Assembly (NCBI GenBank): GCA_033439795.1
Contig: JAUTDP010000008.1
Span: 930,001 to 994,000, forward strand
DNA: 64,000 nucleotides
Direction: 5' to 3'
Source: Sordaria brevicollis
Lineage: Eukaryota > Ascomycota > Sordariomycetes > Sordariales > Sordariaceae
Positions 49,701 to 60,912 of the stretch are shown in pieces (position 1 is the stretch's first letter; every line of letters starts with the position of its first letter). Position numbers and translations under genes: made by a program. The notes under the pieces are model-generated. The model was not told the DNA's origin, did no database searches, and worked only from the letters and a program-made list of their open reading frames with translations.

Positions 49701-51500
49701 CCCTAATTCTATAAACGTATTATATAAAATTATATAAAGGAATTTCAGTATTAAAACGTTATTAATATAATTTAAATAACCGATTAAATTTTAATAAATT
49801 CGTTAAAACTTTAATTAACGTTTAGGCCGAAACGGGCCGATTATTATAGCGAACTCTTTACCAATCCCTTCGAATTACGTAACGGTTTTCTCTTTTATAT
49901 AAATTATAATAACGAAAAGCGTTTTTACTTACTTACTTCCTACGTATAAAATATATTTATATTAATATATAACGAAAAGTATTATATTAAAATTAACTAT
50001 ATAATATTAAAATTAAATTACGTTTATTTTTATAAGAAAACATAGAAGGTATAACTATACGTCCGTTATTATTACGTATATTAAAAATATTAAACCGATA
50101 AATAACCTCCTCTTAATAAATTATAATTTATACAATCCCTACCCTAACCGTTCTATACGATTATTACTAATTTTATTATAAATATACCTAAAATCGAATT
50201 TAAAAAGACCTTTTAAATTCTCCCTAATTACGAATTCCTAAACGTATTATATACTAATATTTATAAATTTAATAAGAAAGTATTATTAATTATAAAATAT
50301 TATTTATACAATACTAAAGAATAAATTACCGTAAAATTATACACTTAATACTATATAAATTAAGGAATTCTATAGCGTATTATTAACGATCGCGATATTA
50401 AATTTATTTTATAATTATAAAAGGAAATTTTTAAAATTTATAATACGAAATTATTATATTTTACGGCCTATTATCCTTAAATAAATAGCTAGTCCGAACG
50501 TATAAACTAAATAATCGAAACCGTTATTCGGTTTTATTACGCTATTTTAAATAATCCTTAAATTAATATTCTACTAACTATTTAATACCTATTAAATAAT
50601 TCCCTTTATTTTACTTTTAGTATAAACTTTAATAAAATAATATATAATCTTAAATTTCGGACGTTAATAAATACTTTAATCGCTTCGGAAGATTATAGAG
50701 AATTTAATATTAAAATATTAAAAATTATCCGTCGAAGCTTATAAAAGGAGGCGGCGCAATTAATTAATAAAGCCAATATAATAATTAAACGCTATTATAA
50801 TTTTAAATATACGCCGATTTCGTTTTAAATCGGTAAAAAAATATTTATTCGCTTAAATAATAAATATAAATTACTTAGAAAGCCGAAAAAGAAGTAGTTA
50901 ATATTATATTTAAATTTATATTATATTATTAAAAGAATTAGATATTTCGCTTATAAATTAAATTTCCTTAAAAATAAGAGGCTTTACCCTATAATCTCCG
51001 TAATTTAATTATATTACGCTACCTAAAGCCCTAATTTATTCGAACGCGTTAAAAACCCTTTAATATTAATAAAATAGGACAATCGGCTTCCTTTCGCCCT
51101 TAATAAGATTATAAATCGACGAATAAAAGTATTAAAGCGTAAAAGGGAAGTAATTAAATTCTTAATAATAATAAAAGGTTAATTTAATATAAATATAAAA
51201 TAGGTATAACGGTCTACTTTAATAAATATTAATAAAAAATTAATTTATAATTATAAATAAAAGTACCTATTCGATTAATAGAAGGAAAAGGAATATTTTG
51301 GATATATCCCGCTAAAATAAAGGCTAATTAAAAAATTTTTTAAAATTAATATTATTATTACCTTATTATTTAAAGTATTAAATAGAATATTAATAGAAAG
51401 AACGTAACCCGTATTTACCGCCCCTAAAAATAGGACGAATTTATCGCTCTAATAATAATTAACGAATTTATTATTTATATTTAAATTTAAACGGATTCGT
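46700..51500 (+). pseudogene. gypsy-3 pol remnant (protease, RT, RNase H, integrase)
   Basis: RT region about 47000-49000. The YxDD box at 48624-48635 reads Y-I-N-D, followed by F-I-K-Y-L-S-I-K-F-L-K-Y, the same motif order as in gypsy-2 (K-Y-P-L-I-K-F-L-G-Y), so the two elements are related. RNase H is about 49200-49600 and integrase about 49900-50950, with a chromodomain-like basic stretch near 51220-51320. A long pyrimidine-rich spacer (about 51540-51850) follows. Confidence 0.8.
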
Positions 51501-51859
51501 CAATTATTTTACTATTTATAAAAAGCGCCGTACAAGCCTTAATATAATTTCCTTTATTCGCTTACTATATATTTATTTCCTTACTATATTAAATTTTCCT
51601 TTAATATTTTCTCTTTTTTTCCCTTTTTATTATAATTATCCTTTATATTTCTCTTTTATTTATTAATATTATTTCTTCGCGATAAAGAGCCTACGGATCG
51701 CTACTTTCTTTTCTTTTCTCGCCCTTTTCCCCTTTTAAATATTAATTATTTCTCTCTTTCTTTCTTTTAATTTTCCTTTATTACTTCGCTATCCCCTTTA
51801 ATAATAAAAATCGTTCGTATCCTCTTAATTCTCCTCCTTATTATTAATAAATTCGTCGA

Positions 51860-54240
51860 ATTAATTTTAAAATAATGAAAATTATAATAAATTATTTCCT
51901 CTTAATTGAATTAAATTATTACTTACGTATTATAAATAGTTATTAAATTATTTATATTATATTTAGAGCGTTACGCGAATAATTAATTACCTATAATAAA
52001 AAATTTATTAAATTCGTACGGACAATACTCTAAAACCCCGCTAAAAACGGAAATAGCGAAATCGTTTTTAATATTTATATTCGTACGGAAAAAACTATAT
52101 AAGAATATATAATATTAAACTTTAGAAATAAAATTTTTATTTAAATTCTTCGCGGAATCGCTAATTTAATTACCGCTTTTATTAGCCTATATCTTAAAGT
52201 TTTCTAATCTTTTTAACGTATAATTCGTTATTAAATTTAAATTTAATTTTAAAATTTCCGCATCCGGGCTATTTATATCGCGGTTATTAATAATTTCGTC
52301 CGCTTTTATAAACCGACCCCTACTTTACGCGATTAATATTTAAATACAATTAAATAAATTATTTAATATATTTCGTTAAAACGTTACTTCTTTTTTATAA
52401 TAGAAATTTATTTAACTTTCGCTATAAAAATTAAAAACGGTATTTCGAAGGTTTATTTAATCCTATTATTAATTTTAACGGGTTCGCTAATTATTATCGA
52501 CGCTTTACCTACTATCGCGTTTAAAAACGTCCCTTCCTTTATTTTAATAATTATATTTAATTTATTACTTAATTTATACTTTAATCTAAAAAAAATTAAA
52601 ATAAATTAATAAATTTAATTTACCGAACTTTTTAAAAGGATTAAAACGTATATAAATCCTTATTATATTAACGTAAATAATTATATTAATCGTTCTATTA
52701 TAATCGTTATATATAATAATAAAACGATTTAAATAAAATATAACCCGCTTACTTATTTATTAAAATGTATTCGTATTATCGCTACTATTATTAATAGTAC
52801 GGATTTCGTTAATAAATCTCCGTTCATCTTTACCTTCAACGCTATTATATATATAATAAATAATTATACTAATTTTATTAATAATTTATAAAAAGTAATT
52901 AAAAAAATAATTCGCAATTTAAAGCCCGTTCATAAAAAATCTATTTAATATAACGCCCCATTTACTATTTATAATAATTTCGTCGACTTTATAAAAAATA
53001 ATTAAAAGCGTTTATTAAATATTAACGAATCTAATTTCGCAAGAAGTAACCTAATTAATTATACTATAACCTTTCGCTATTTAAAGAATAAATTACGTAA
53101 ATTCGCCGACGAATTCGATAACGAAATTACTATATTATATAAAGACGCTAAAAAAGAATTTAATCGCCTTTATAAATAAATAAAATATATACGCAATTAC
53201 TATATTCGTAAAATAATTTACTCCAAATTCCCTATAATTAAAATTATTTATAATTAAATTATTAAAATTATTAATATATAGAAAGAATAGGGTATTTCTT
53301 CCAATTAAAAAATTCTTTTACTTTTTTATACTAAACTCTTAACCTATTATATAACGAATACATTTAATAATTTACCCGAATAAATTACCAGTTATTTATT
53401 TTACTTAAATATAATTTATTTCGCTATTATATTCGTTAACGAATTCGATAGCTCTAATATTATTAATATTAATAAAATTTATAAAATCGTTTAGGATAAA
53501 TTTAATTTTTACATCAATTTTACACTAAAAAATACTACCGAAAAGAATACCCGCCTATTAAATTCTTAATTACATTATTTACTATAATTTAAATAAAAAA
53601 TAGAACATTTCGGTTAAAAATAATCCGCTATTAACATTAACGCTTTAACTATTTATATTAATAATTTAACTTTATTAATTAACGAAATCGCTAATGAAAT
53701 AAATAAAATACCCGTACGCCATTAAAATAAATCCGCTATTACTATTTTTCGTTCTTATAATTACTTTACTATTAGAGGAATATTTTTCGGACGTTTACTA
53801 CTTATAAAGAATTTAATTAACTTTATTCGTCGTCCCCGTCTTAGTAATATAATTATATTTAATAAAAATAATCGTTAAACCCGCTTTTATTAAACATTCG
53901 ATAATAAATTCAAAGAAGATAAGGACTTTAATTATTCGCCGGCTATTAATTATTAGAATTGGCGTAAACGTTTTCGCTATAATATTATTAATAATATTAT
54001 AAAAAATTTATTCGGATTAAATAGAATCGCCGCTTAGGGTAAACTACTATTCGTTTATATTAAAAGGCTTATTAAAAAATTTAATAAATAAAATAAAGCC
54101 TCTTTAATATTTCGTTCGCTTTATTCCTTTAATTATATAATCGAATATTCTTTAAAAACGGTATAAAAATAAAGTAGAGGATTCGGGTAGAATTTAAAAA
54201 GGTTATAACGGGTAGGGAAAAAAAAGCGTTGGAAAAAATA
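51860..54240 (+). pseudogene. gypsy-3 third reading frame (unrecognised, ~770 codons)
   Basis: Between the pyrimidine-rich spacer after pol and the 3' LTR lies about 2.3 kb that reads as one plus-strand frame if CAA/CAG-derived stops are ignored. It is rich in I, N, K and Y because of RIP. Recognisable runs include FRYLKNKLRKFADEFDNEI (about 53075-53130) and RSYNYFTIRGIFFGR. I cannot assign a family. Its place is that of env, but no clear membrane segments are visible. Gypsy-2 has a frame in the equivalent position. Confidence 0.5.
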
Positions 54241-54393
54241 ATAGAATTTTAATAAAAAGGAAGAAGCTTTAAATTGTTTTATTATTTATTTAATTCCAAT
54301 TATTACCGAAGGTATTTAATATATATATATAAATAAGGATAAATATAATAATTTCGGGACCGTCCTATTACTATTTCCTATACCCCTAAAAAA

Positions 54394-54802
54394 TATTATA
54401 AAATAAATTCCCTATTAGGATAGGGTATATTAGGGTAATTTAACGAATTCGTTAAATTAATTTAACAAATCCGTTTAGGGAATCCCAATATAGCCTTATA
54501 TAATATTCGATAATAATAAACGGATTTATCTCCTTTAGGGATAAATTCTTCCTTCGATTAATTAATTATTATTTATTACTAGAAGTTCTTGCTTAGTGAT
54601 CTATTTATTGACCTAAGTCTTAGGTGGTGATTATCCGTGTTTTAACGAATCCGTTACTTGAGAGTAACGACGTCGCTATGTATTAATCCTATTGACGAAT
54701 CCGTTATTAGTGGTTCAAAGGCCTTACTACGAACCTGCCAATTGACGACTTCGTTAATAGGTTAGAATAGTAACTACGAATCCGACTGCCGGGTTCGTAG
54801 CA
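54394..54802 (+). repeat. gypsy-3 3' LTR, 409 bp
   Basis: Aligns to 29886-30294. The right half (from about 54590) is nearly RIP-free (CTTGCTTAGTGATC, CCTGCCAATTGACG) and the left half is RIPped. Ends GTAGCA, followed by ATAGT. Confidence 0.94.
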
Positions 54803-54807
54803 ATAGT

Positions 54808-56550
54808 TTATTAAATTATTTTAGAATAATTTCTTTATTATAATAAGAACCGCGTTCGTTAAGGCCGTAATTATTCTTTAGGTTAATATAAAATATATTA
54901 ATAATAATTTTGATTTTAACCGTTTTATTATTATAATAACCCTTAAGAATATTAATAATTTTAAATTTAAAGTTAATTACGTCTTGCGTAATAACGCCTC
55001 TATTTTTTATTAAAAATTTTTCGAAAATACGTTTATTATAATTATTTATAATTGTATTTTAAAGGAGGAATTTATTATTACCGATATTAATAAAGAAGAG
55101 GATGATTACGATAACGATTTTTTAAAAAATAATTTCGACCCTTTTACTTTTAATATTATTAAGAATAAAAATAATTTCGGTAGCCTTTATAGTAATATAA
55201 TCCTTTATATTACTACGTTTATTTATTTAAAGAATAAATTTAAAGAAATTGCCGCTAAATATCCTAATTCGGTTCGTACCTTTTATTATAATATATATAA
55301 AAATTTTAAGGAGTTTTATAAAGATATAGAATTTTATATTGCGTGTTCGTGAAAAAATTATATTTCGTTTTCGGAAATAAATTTAATTTATTATTTTCGT
55401 CGATAGTTTATAATTTTTATATATATTATAAAAAATATTTAGGACCGTTGTAAATAGGAAGGAATTTATTTAATACGTATTAATTTTTTTATTTATTATT
55501 ATTCGAATAGTAATATTAATTTATTAAAGTAGGTTAAATTAATTTTATACCGAATTGATATAATTTATTTTATTTACGTTAATGAAATTGAATTTAATAA
55601 TAATAAAGAGTAAAAAATTATTAAGGATTAATTTTATTTCGACCGGATTTTACGTAACGATTTCGTTTAATTAAAGGCGGATTTACGTAAAAAAATTTAA
55701 AGCGAATTCGATTCTTATTAATACGTTTTTTCCTAGTTTATTATTAAAATTAATAAAATAAATAAATATATTATCTTTATAGAATTATTCCTTATTACCT
55801 CCGAAATTATTAAAAAGGGATTAAAGGATATTAAAAATTCGAATAAAAATTTCGCCTTTTTAATAAATAAATTTCGCGGCGGAGAAGCGGATTTCGATAC
55901 CGATATTAAAATTAATAATTCCGATATAAAAATATTAAACCTCAATTCCTTTATAATTATTTATATAATTCGAATTACCGTTAAATAAAATACGTAAAAA
56001 AAGAAGGTTCGGGCGGATAAAATTATAATAATTTTAATTTCTTTAAAAATTTCCTATTTTTTATTTACGCTTTAAATTACGAGTTTAACACCGTTAGTTT
56101 TATTTTTAATTATTATTATTAATATAAATATATAAATTTTTAAACCGTACGAAACCGGTATAATTAAAATTAATATTACCGCTATACGTTATAATTCTAT
56201 TAAGCGCCGTTATTTATCGGCGAAGAAATTAATTACTTTAATTAATCCTATTAATAGTAACGGCCGTCCTAAAGTTTTTAATAGTATTTAAATATTTATA
56301 ACCGACCCCGTTTCGGTAGTTTTTAATCGTTATGGCCGTAAAATTAAGGAGTTTATTTCGGCCGTTAATAAATTCGGAGACTTTCTTATTTAAATTCGCG
56401 AATTAATAAATAAGGAAGAGGAATAATAGATTAAAGGAAAAGAATTTATAATAAATTAAAGAATTATTAATAATACCGAAGACGTTTTGAGTATAAAATA
56501 TATTTAATTAAAAAATAAATAAATTTCGACGTAATAATTATTTCCCTTTA
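54808..56550 (+). pseudogene. gypsy-2 third reading frame, 3' part (unrecognised)
   Basis: Resumes in frame exactly after the gypsy-3 target duplication. It contains KFKEIAAKYPNSVRTFYYN (about 55237-55293), an acidic stretch near 55080-55130, and a basic C-terminal part with NSNGRPKVFNS (about 56255-56290). With 28880-29885 it would have encoded over 700 residues. I do not recognise it. Confidence 0.5.
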
Positions 56551-56560
56551 CTGGGGGAAA

Positions 56561-56953
56561 TATTATATATTAATATAAATTAATATATATTTAATTTTAA
56601 TAGTCGGGCTCGGCCCGACTTTTAAATCTAAATATAATATTAAATATAAATAGTCTATTTCGTCCCTTTAAAAAGGAAGTTAATTAATTATTTATATATA
56701 ATTAAAAGTTTTTATTTAGTAATTATTTATTAATATGAGTTTTAGGTTGTGATTGTTGAATTCGATATTGTTAAGTTCGATATTGATTGTGTCGAGACCG
56801 ATAGTATCGATTTCGACGTAGACCTTCCCGTCGAATTCGATAAGGTCGAATTCGGCTAAGCCGACTCCGATATTATCGAATTCGATTCGGTCGACCTCGA
56901 TTAGGTCGATTCCGATAGAAGGTGTAGATAGTACAACTATCACTTTCGTAATA
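56561..56953 (+). repeat. gypsy-2 3' LTR, 393 bp
   Basis: Follows a CTGGGGGAAA polypurine tract. The left part is RIPped and the right part (from about 56735) keeps TpG/CpA. It is followed by the CCCGT duplication. The minus-strand open frame at 56716-56943 is only its GAATTCGAT-rich repeats. Confidence 0.95.
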
Positions 56954-56958
56954 CCCGT

Positions 56959-57630
56959 ACGTTAAATTTACTCCGCTTTTCGAAAGTCTTTTCCTAATTA
57001 TTAAAGCCAATACCTATTCTATTATTTTTAAATTGCTAATTAATATAAAGTACGGATGGATTTTTAATATAAATAAAGTAAAGCTTTAATCGCCGGCGGG
57101 TTTATTAAGCCAAATATAATAGTAATAGGATATTTGCGCTAATATAAGGAGGGTTATATACTAAACCGATAACGGCGAAGATTCTTTCGAATAGGATTTC
57201 GTAAAAATCGATAGATATAAAAAGGAAAAAAATTATTAAATATATTATATTATTTAAATTCCCCCTTATAAACTTAATTAATAATTGCGCGTAAATATAA
57301 TTATATATTTAAAGAAAGTTAAAAAATTTTACGAAAAGTATTCCGACGCTTTAATACTACCTGAATAGGCCAAATTTAAGAGGAAGAAGATTAAGGAAGA
57401 GGTACGGAGGATAACGGAGGAGTTAAAAATACCATTAGAAGGGGGGAATATACCGGCGGAGGATATAGAGGCTCCGGCTAAAGGACGGTATAAAAGGAGG
57501 AAGAGGTCGCCGCGTTTTAGAATAGTAATAGCCGTAGAGACTTTTTAAAATATAGCGATACGTTTAATAGGGATTTCTATTATTTTATATAATAATAATT
57601 AATTATATAATTTCTTTTAATTAGGGGTAG
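56959..57630 (+). pseudogene. gypsy-1 pol C-terminus, after gypsy-2
   Basis: Continues the integrase end in frame: V-K-F-T-P-L-F, then A-N-T-Y-S and I-N-K-V-K, corresponding to the post-integrase module of fungal gypsy polyproteins. A charged tail (K/E/R-rich, about 57360-57540) closes the polyprotein. The polypurine tract before the 3' LTR is TTAGGGGTAG. Confidence 0.8.
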
Positions 57631-57933
57631 TATTATGGGCTTAATTTAATAACTATACGTAGTTTAATTATATACTTATACTAAGGTTATAATTATTACT
57701 AAAATAATTATAATTTTATTGTAATTAACCCGCTACTACGGTCGCATTGTATTAGTAATACGGTTGCGGTCCCGGTTACATGACTACGCGCGCGCCCCGC
57801 GCGTAGGTGGTCTATGCGCCGTGCCTTTATAAGGGCAGCCACACGCGCACAACTTCGCTCCCTTTCTTTTTTCCTTCCTTGTGCAATATCGCATATCCTA
57901 TTCTACCCACCTTAGTCGTGTTTACCCGTGATA
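57631..57933 (+). repeat. gypsy-1 3' LTR, 303 bp
   Basis: Aligns to 13447-13749. The right part (from about 57770) keeps TpG/CpA and the left part is RIPped. It is followed by GGTAT (57934-57938). Confidence 0.95.
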
Positions 57934-57938
57934 GGTAT

Positions 57939-60360
57939 GTATATTTAAATTATTAATTATTAAGGAAATTGCTAAAATTATTAGGGAGTCCCGTAGTTTA
58001 ATTTCCCGTTATATTCGAATTTTACGTAGCGCCCGCAAATTAGTTATATCTTTTCGATTAATCGGTCGATTGTATATATTAACGAATATTGAAGAGGATA
58101 CGCTAATATTATACGTAATATTCTATTTCTAAGGACGATTTTTAGCGTTATATTAAATAATTATCGCGGCGGTAAATTATATACGCGCGTTGCGGGGTGT
58201 TTTAAAGATTTATAACGCGAAGTAGTTAGAGAGGTTCTTTAAAGACTATTTAAAATTGAAGATAATAACGTATTACGCGGTCGATATTAAACGCCGTTTT
58301 TAGGAATTAAATAAAGATTCGGTTAATAAATAATTCGATGAATACGAGGCTATATTGAAGAAGTATAATATTAACCGTAGCGATATTTAAAATTACGACG
58401 AAATGGGTATAAAATTAGATTATATTATAGGTAAGTGCGTTAAAATTATTATATTAAGGGAATTAATTAGGTAGAAAGTAAATTAAAATATATTTTATTT
58501 AGTAAAATTATATAAGGGTAAATATTTATTATTATTTTTTAATTAGAAATAAATAATATTATTAATCGAGAGTCGATTACCCTTATTATTAATATTAATA
58601 TTATTAATAAATCCTTCCCTATTTATATAATTTTTAAAATAAATTTAACCGAGGATTTTATTACTAACGATTTCGATAATAATATATAGTTCGCTAAATT
58701 ATTAATAGGCTTCTCGAGCGCTATTATTACGTTAGATTAATTAAAGTATTTTAATTATTATTCCTTTTACTTCTCTACTACTTTTATTAAATTAAGGGAG
58801 GAGGACCGTTCCGAATTATATAGAGAGGAGGAGGGGGAGGAGGGGTTATTTACATTTTATAATTAGTTTAATTACAATTAGTATAAAATTAATTATATAA
58901 GTAATAAATTCGCTAATTTATTTATTGGTATTAGTCTTTGAAAATTCTATAAGAAATTAGTATACCGATTATTAATAATCGACGGATTTAATAATTATTA
59001 TAATATAGAGGTTAAAGAGTATATTAATGCGTTCGATATTATTTTAATAGCTTTACCTCCCTATTCTATTTATATAATATAATTATTTAACGTTAGAATT
59101 TTCTCTTCCTTTAAAGTATATTATTAGAAAGTATTACGGTAGTTTATATAACGCGGCGAATTCTCTTTTAACTGTACTACTTTTATTAAAGAGTTTAAAG
59201 TACGTTACTCCCCCCCTTCCCTCCTTTTATTATATTTAGTTAATTATTATAAAATATATTGGATTTTAATATAATAATGTATAATATTTTTAACGATTTT
59301 ATAAATATTAATATATAATTAATTAACCGTAATAGAATCCTCTATTAAGTCCGAATAAAATAGCCGAAAAAGATTAACCTTACCCTACCCTCTTTATTAC
59401 CTAAAGAGGAGAGGTTCGAGGTAATAATAGGTACAGCTAATTATATTAAAAATAAATATTAATATTTATTCAATTCCCCTATTAGGGTTCGTTTTTACGA
59501 CTTCGAGGTTATTATTTATAAAGCCCTTCTTATTTATAATAAAGTATAAGAATACAACCGCTAAAATTGTGAAAAAGCCGCTAATTTAGACTGCAAAATA
59601 AGGAGGAGGGTAATTAAACTATTTCGAAATAGGGAAAGGGAGACTTTAAGCCTCTTTAAAGTAGATTTTAATTAGAAAATTATAAAGAAATATTAAAAGG
59701 AATAGTAGGTAGAGTATAAACGCTAAATTTAAATAGTCTAGTTTAATAACGCTAAATTACGTATTAAAATATATAGAAAATGGTAAAAGGATTTTAATAG
59801 TAAGGGGAAAATTATTTAAAAGGTTTATTAGGCTAATTACCTTTAAAAATAATATAATAAAGGTTATATCCTTATTTTTAAAAAGGATATAATTAATGAG
59901 GTTAAAGAGAAAGAAGATAAGGGAATTGGGTTATATATAGTCGATAAAGAGGGCGCGCCTATATTAGAAGTTTAGAAGAGGGTATAAGTATAAATGCTAA
60001 ATTTTAATAACGAGTTTATTAATATTAATTTTAGTAATAATCCCTTTATTCAACCTTTCCCTTCCTCCTTATTTCGATTACTATTAGAAATTGTTAATTA
60101 AATCGCTATTTATATTAATATATAAATCGTTAATTCTATAAACGAACCCCTCCCTTAAACGGCTACCGAAATTATTATTAGTCTTAATATATAAATAATT
60201 ACGGAAATATTTAAGGATGAAAATACTTTTATTAATAACGATAATAACGACGAAAATGAGGCGTTAATTAACGAAATTTATAAGGATAGGGAAGAAGAGG
60301 AAGAGGAGGAGGAGGAGGATAATTTATTAATATTCCTTAAAATTTTAACTCCCTAATAAA
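57939..60360 (+). pseudogene. pogo/Fot1-type DDE transposase remnant
   Basis: A DNA-binding helix-turn-helix-like start (E-I-A-K-I-I-R-E-S-R-S, about 57965-57998) is followed by a DDE_1 catalytic core: Y-N-Y-D-E-M-G, with the first Asp at 58397-58399; N-R-E-S (about 58564); L-I-I-D-G, with the second Asp at 58981-58983; L-P-P-Y-S (about 59055); and L-F-N-V-R-I-F, where the third catalytic Asp (normally L-D-V-G-V-F in pogo proteins) has become Asn at 59089-59091. An acidic E-rich tail lies at about 60285-60320. Many RIP stops; it cannot be active. It belongs to the outermost element. Confidence 0.85.
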
Positions 60361-60817
60361 TAAATTAACGTCTCTTTACTTCTATTACTATTATACGATT
60401 AGTAAATCCCCTTACTACCTTTAAATTAATATCCTTATTAATAACTCCCTTTAATTTATCGAAATTAAGGGTATTCGAATTAATATTATATATTAAAGTA
60501 ATAAAGGTTATCGAAGGTATAGTAAAACCTTATATATAGGTAAAAAAGGAAGCTATTAATACCGTAATAAAAAAACTAGAAAAAAAATTAATAAAAGGAA
60601 AGAAGGAAGTACTAATATTAATATTAGTACCCCTAATAGAGGGGGCTCTAAAACCCTAGAAATAATTCGAAAAAGTTAGAATACGTAGATATATATACCA
60701 ATTACCTAATTGAGTAATTTATTGCACTTCTTTCATTATTACGTTAATGAAAATGGCTATATGTGATATAGTAGTTTTATTACGCAGGGGTCGATTTATA
60801 TAGGGTTTTAGGTGGTG

Positions 60818-60910
60818 CTTATCCCACGAATAAAACCCTATCCTAGAAAAATTTTTCCCCCTCTTTTATAAGAGGGGGTGGGCACAATGCTAAGCCGCCG
60901 CGCCCCCAAG
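60818..60910 (-). repeat. Right terminal inverted repeat of the pogo-like element, 93 bp
   Basis: Reverse complement of 13065-13157 with about four transitions, ending GCCCCCAAG before TA. The inner palindrome CCCCCTCTT...AAGAGGGGG is preserved. Confidence 0.95.
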
Positions 60911-60912
60911 TA

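Larger units (their letters stand above)
29886..54802 (+). mobile_element. gypsy-3: Ty3/gypsy LTR retrotransposon inside gypsy-2
   Basis: LTRs of 409 bp (29886-30294 and 54394-54802) are flanked by a perfect ATAGT duplication (29881-29885 and 54803-54807). The interior on the plus strand has gag, a pol resembling that of gypsy-2 (YIND box 48624-48635) and a long third frame (about 51860-54240). Gypsy-4 is inserted near the gag start (31026-44422). Confidence 0.92.
20891..56953 (+). mobile_element. gypsy-2: Ty3/gypsy LTR retrotransposon inside gypsy-1, itself split
   Basis: LTRs of 393 bp (20891-21283 and 56561-56953) are flanked by a perfect CCCGT duplication (20886-20890 and 56954-56958). 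Joining gypsy-1 across this duplication restores I-G-R-P-Y-V-K-F in frame. The element carries gag and pol (about 21500-28500) and, downstream of pol, a long unrecognised reading frame (about 28880-29885 plus 54808-56000) interrupted by gypsy-3. A polypurine tract (CTGGGGGAAA, 56551-56560) precedes the 3' LTR. Confidence 0.92.
13447..57933 (+). mobile_element. gypsy-1: Ty3/gypsy LTR retrotransposon, split by two insertions
   Basis: LTRs of 303 bp (13447-13749 and 57631-57933) are flanked by a perfect GGTAT duplication (13442-13446 and 57934-57938). Removing the guests leaves gag (about 13900-15560), protease (about 15700-16100), reverse transcriptase, RNase H and integrase to 20885, then the end of pol from 56959 to about 57550, all on the plus strand. 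A G-rich polypurine tract (TTAGGGGTAG) precedes the 3' LTR. A small un-RIPped element interrupts pol near 17191-18220 and gypsy-2 interrupts it at 20891-56953. Every domain carries RIP stops. Confidence 0.92.
13065..60910 (+). mobile_element. pogo/Fot1-like DNA transposon, split by 44 kb of nested retrotransposons
   Basis: The ends are 93-bp terminal inverted repeats (13065-13157 and 60818-60910) that differ at only a few transition sites and are flanked by TA on both sides (13063-13064, 60911-60912), the target preference of the Tc1/mariner-pogo superfamily. Without the internal insertions (13447-57938) the element would be about 3.4 kb. A plus-strand transposase remnant of the DDE_1 (pogo/Fot1/CENP-B) type follows the gypsy-1 insertion. 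The TIRs are hardly RIPped, whereas most of the interior is. Confidence 0.88.

Noticed and set aside
13065..60910. AT-rich block as inserted mitochondrial DNA or a viral genome
   Set aside because: The LTR pairs, target duplications, gypsy/copia/pogo motifs and CpA-specific mutation pattern explain it fully. No mitochondrial genes were seen.
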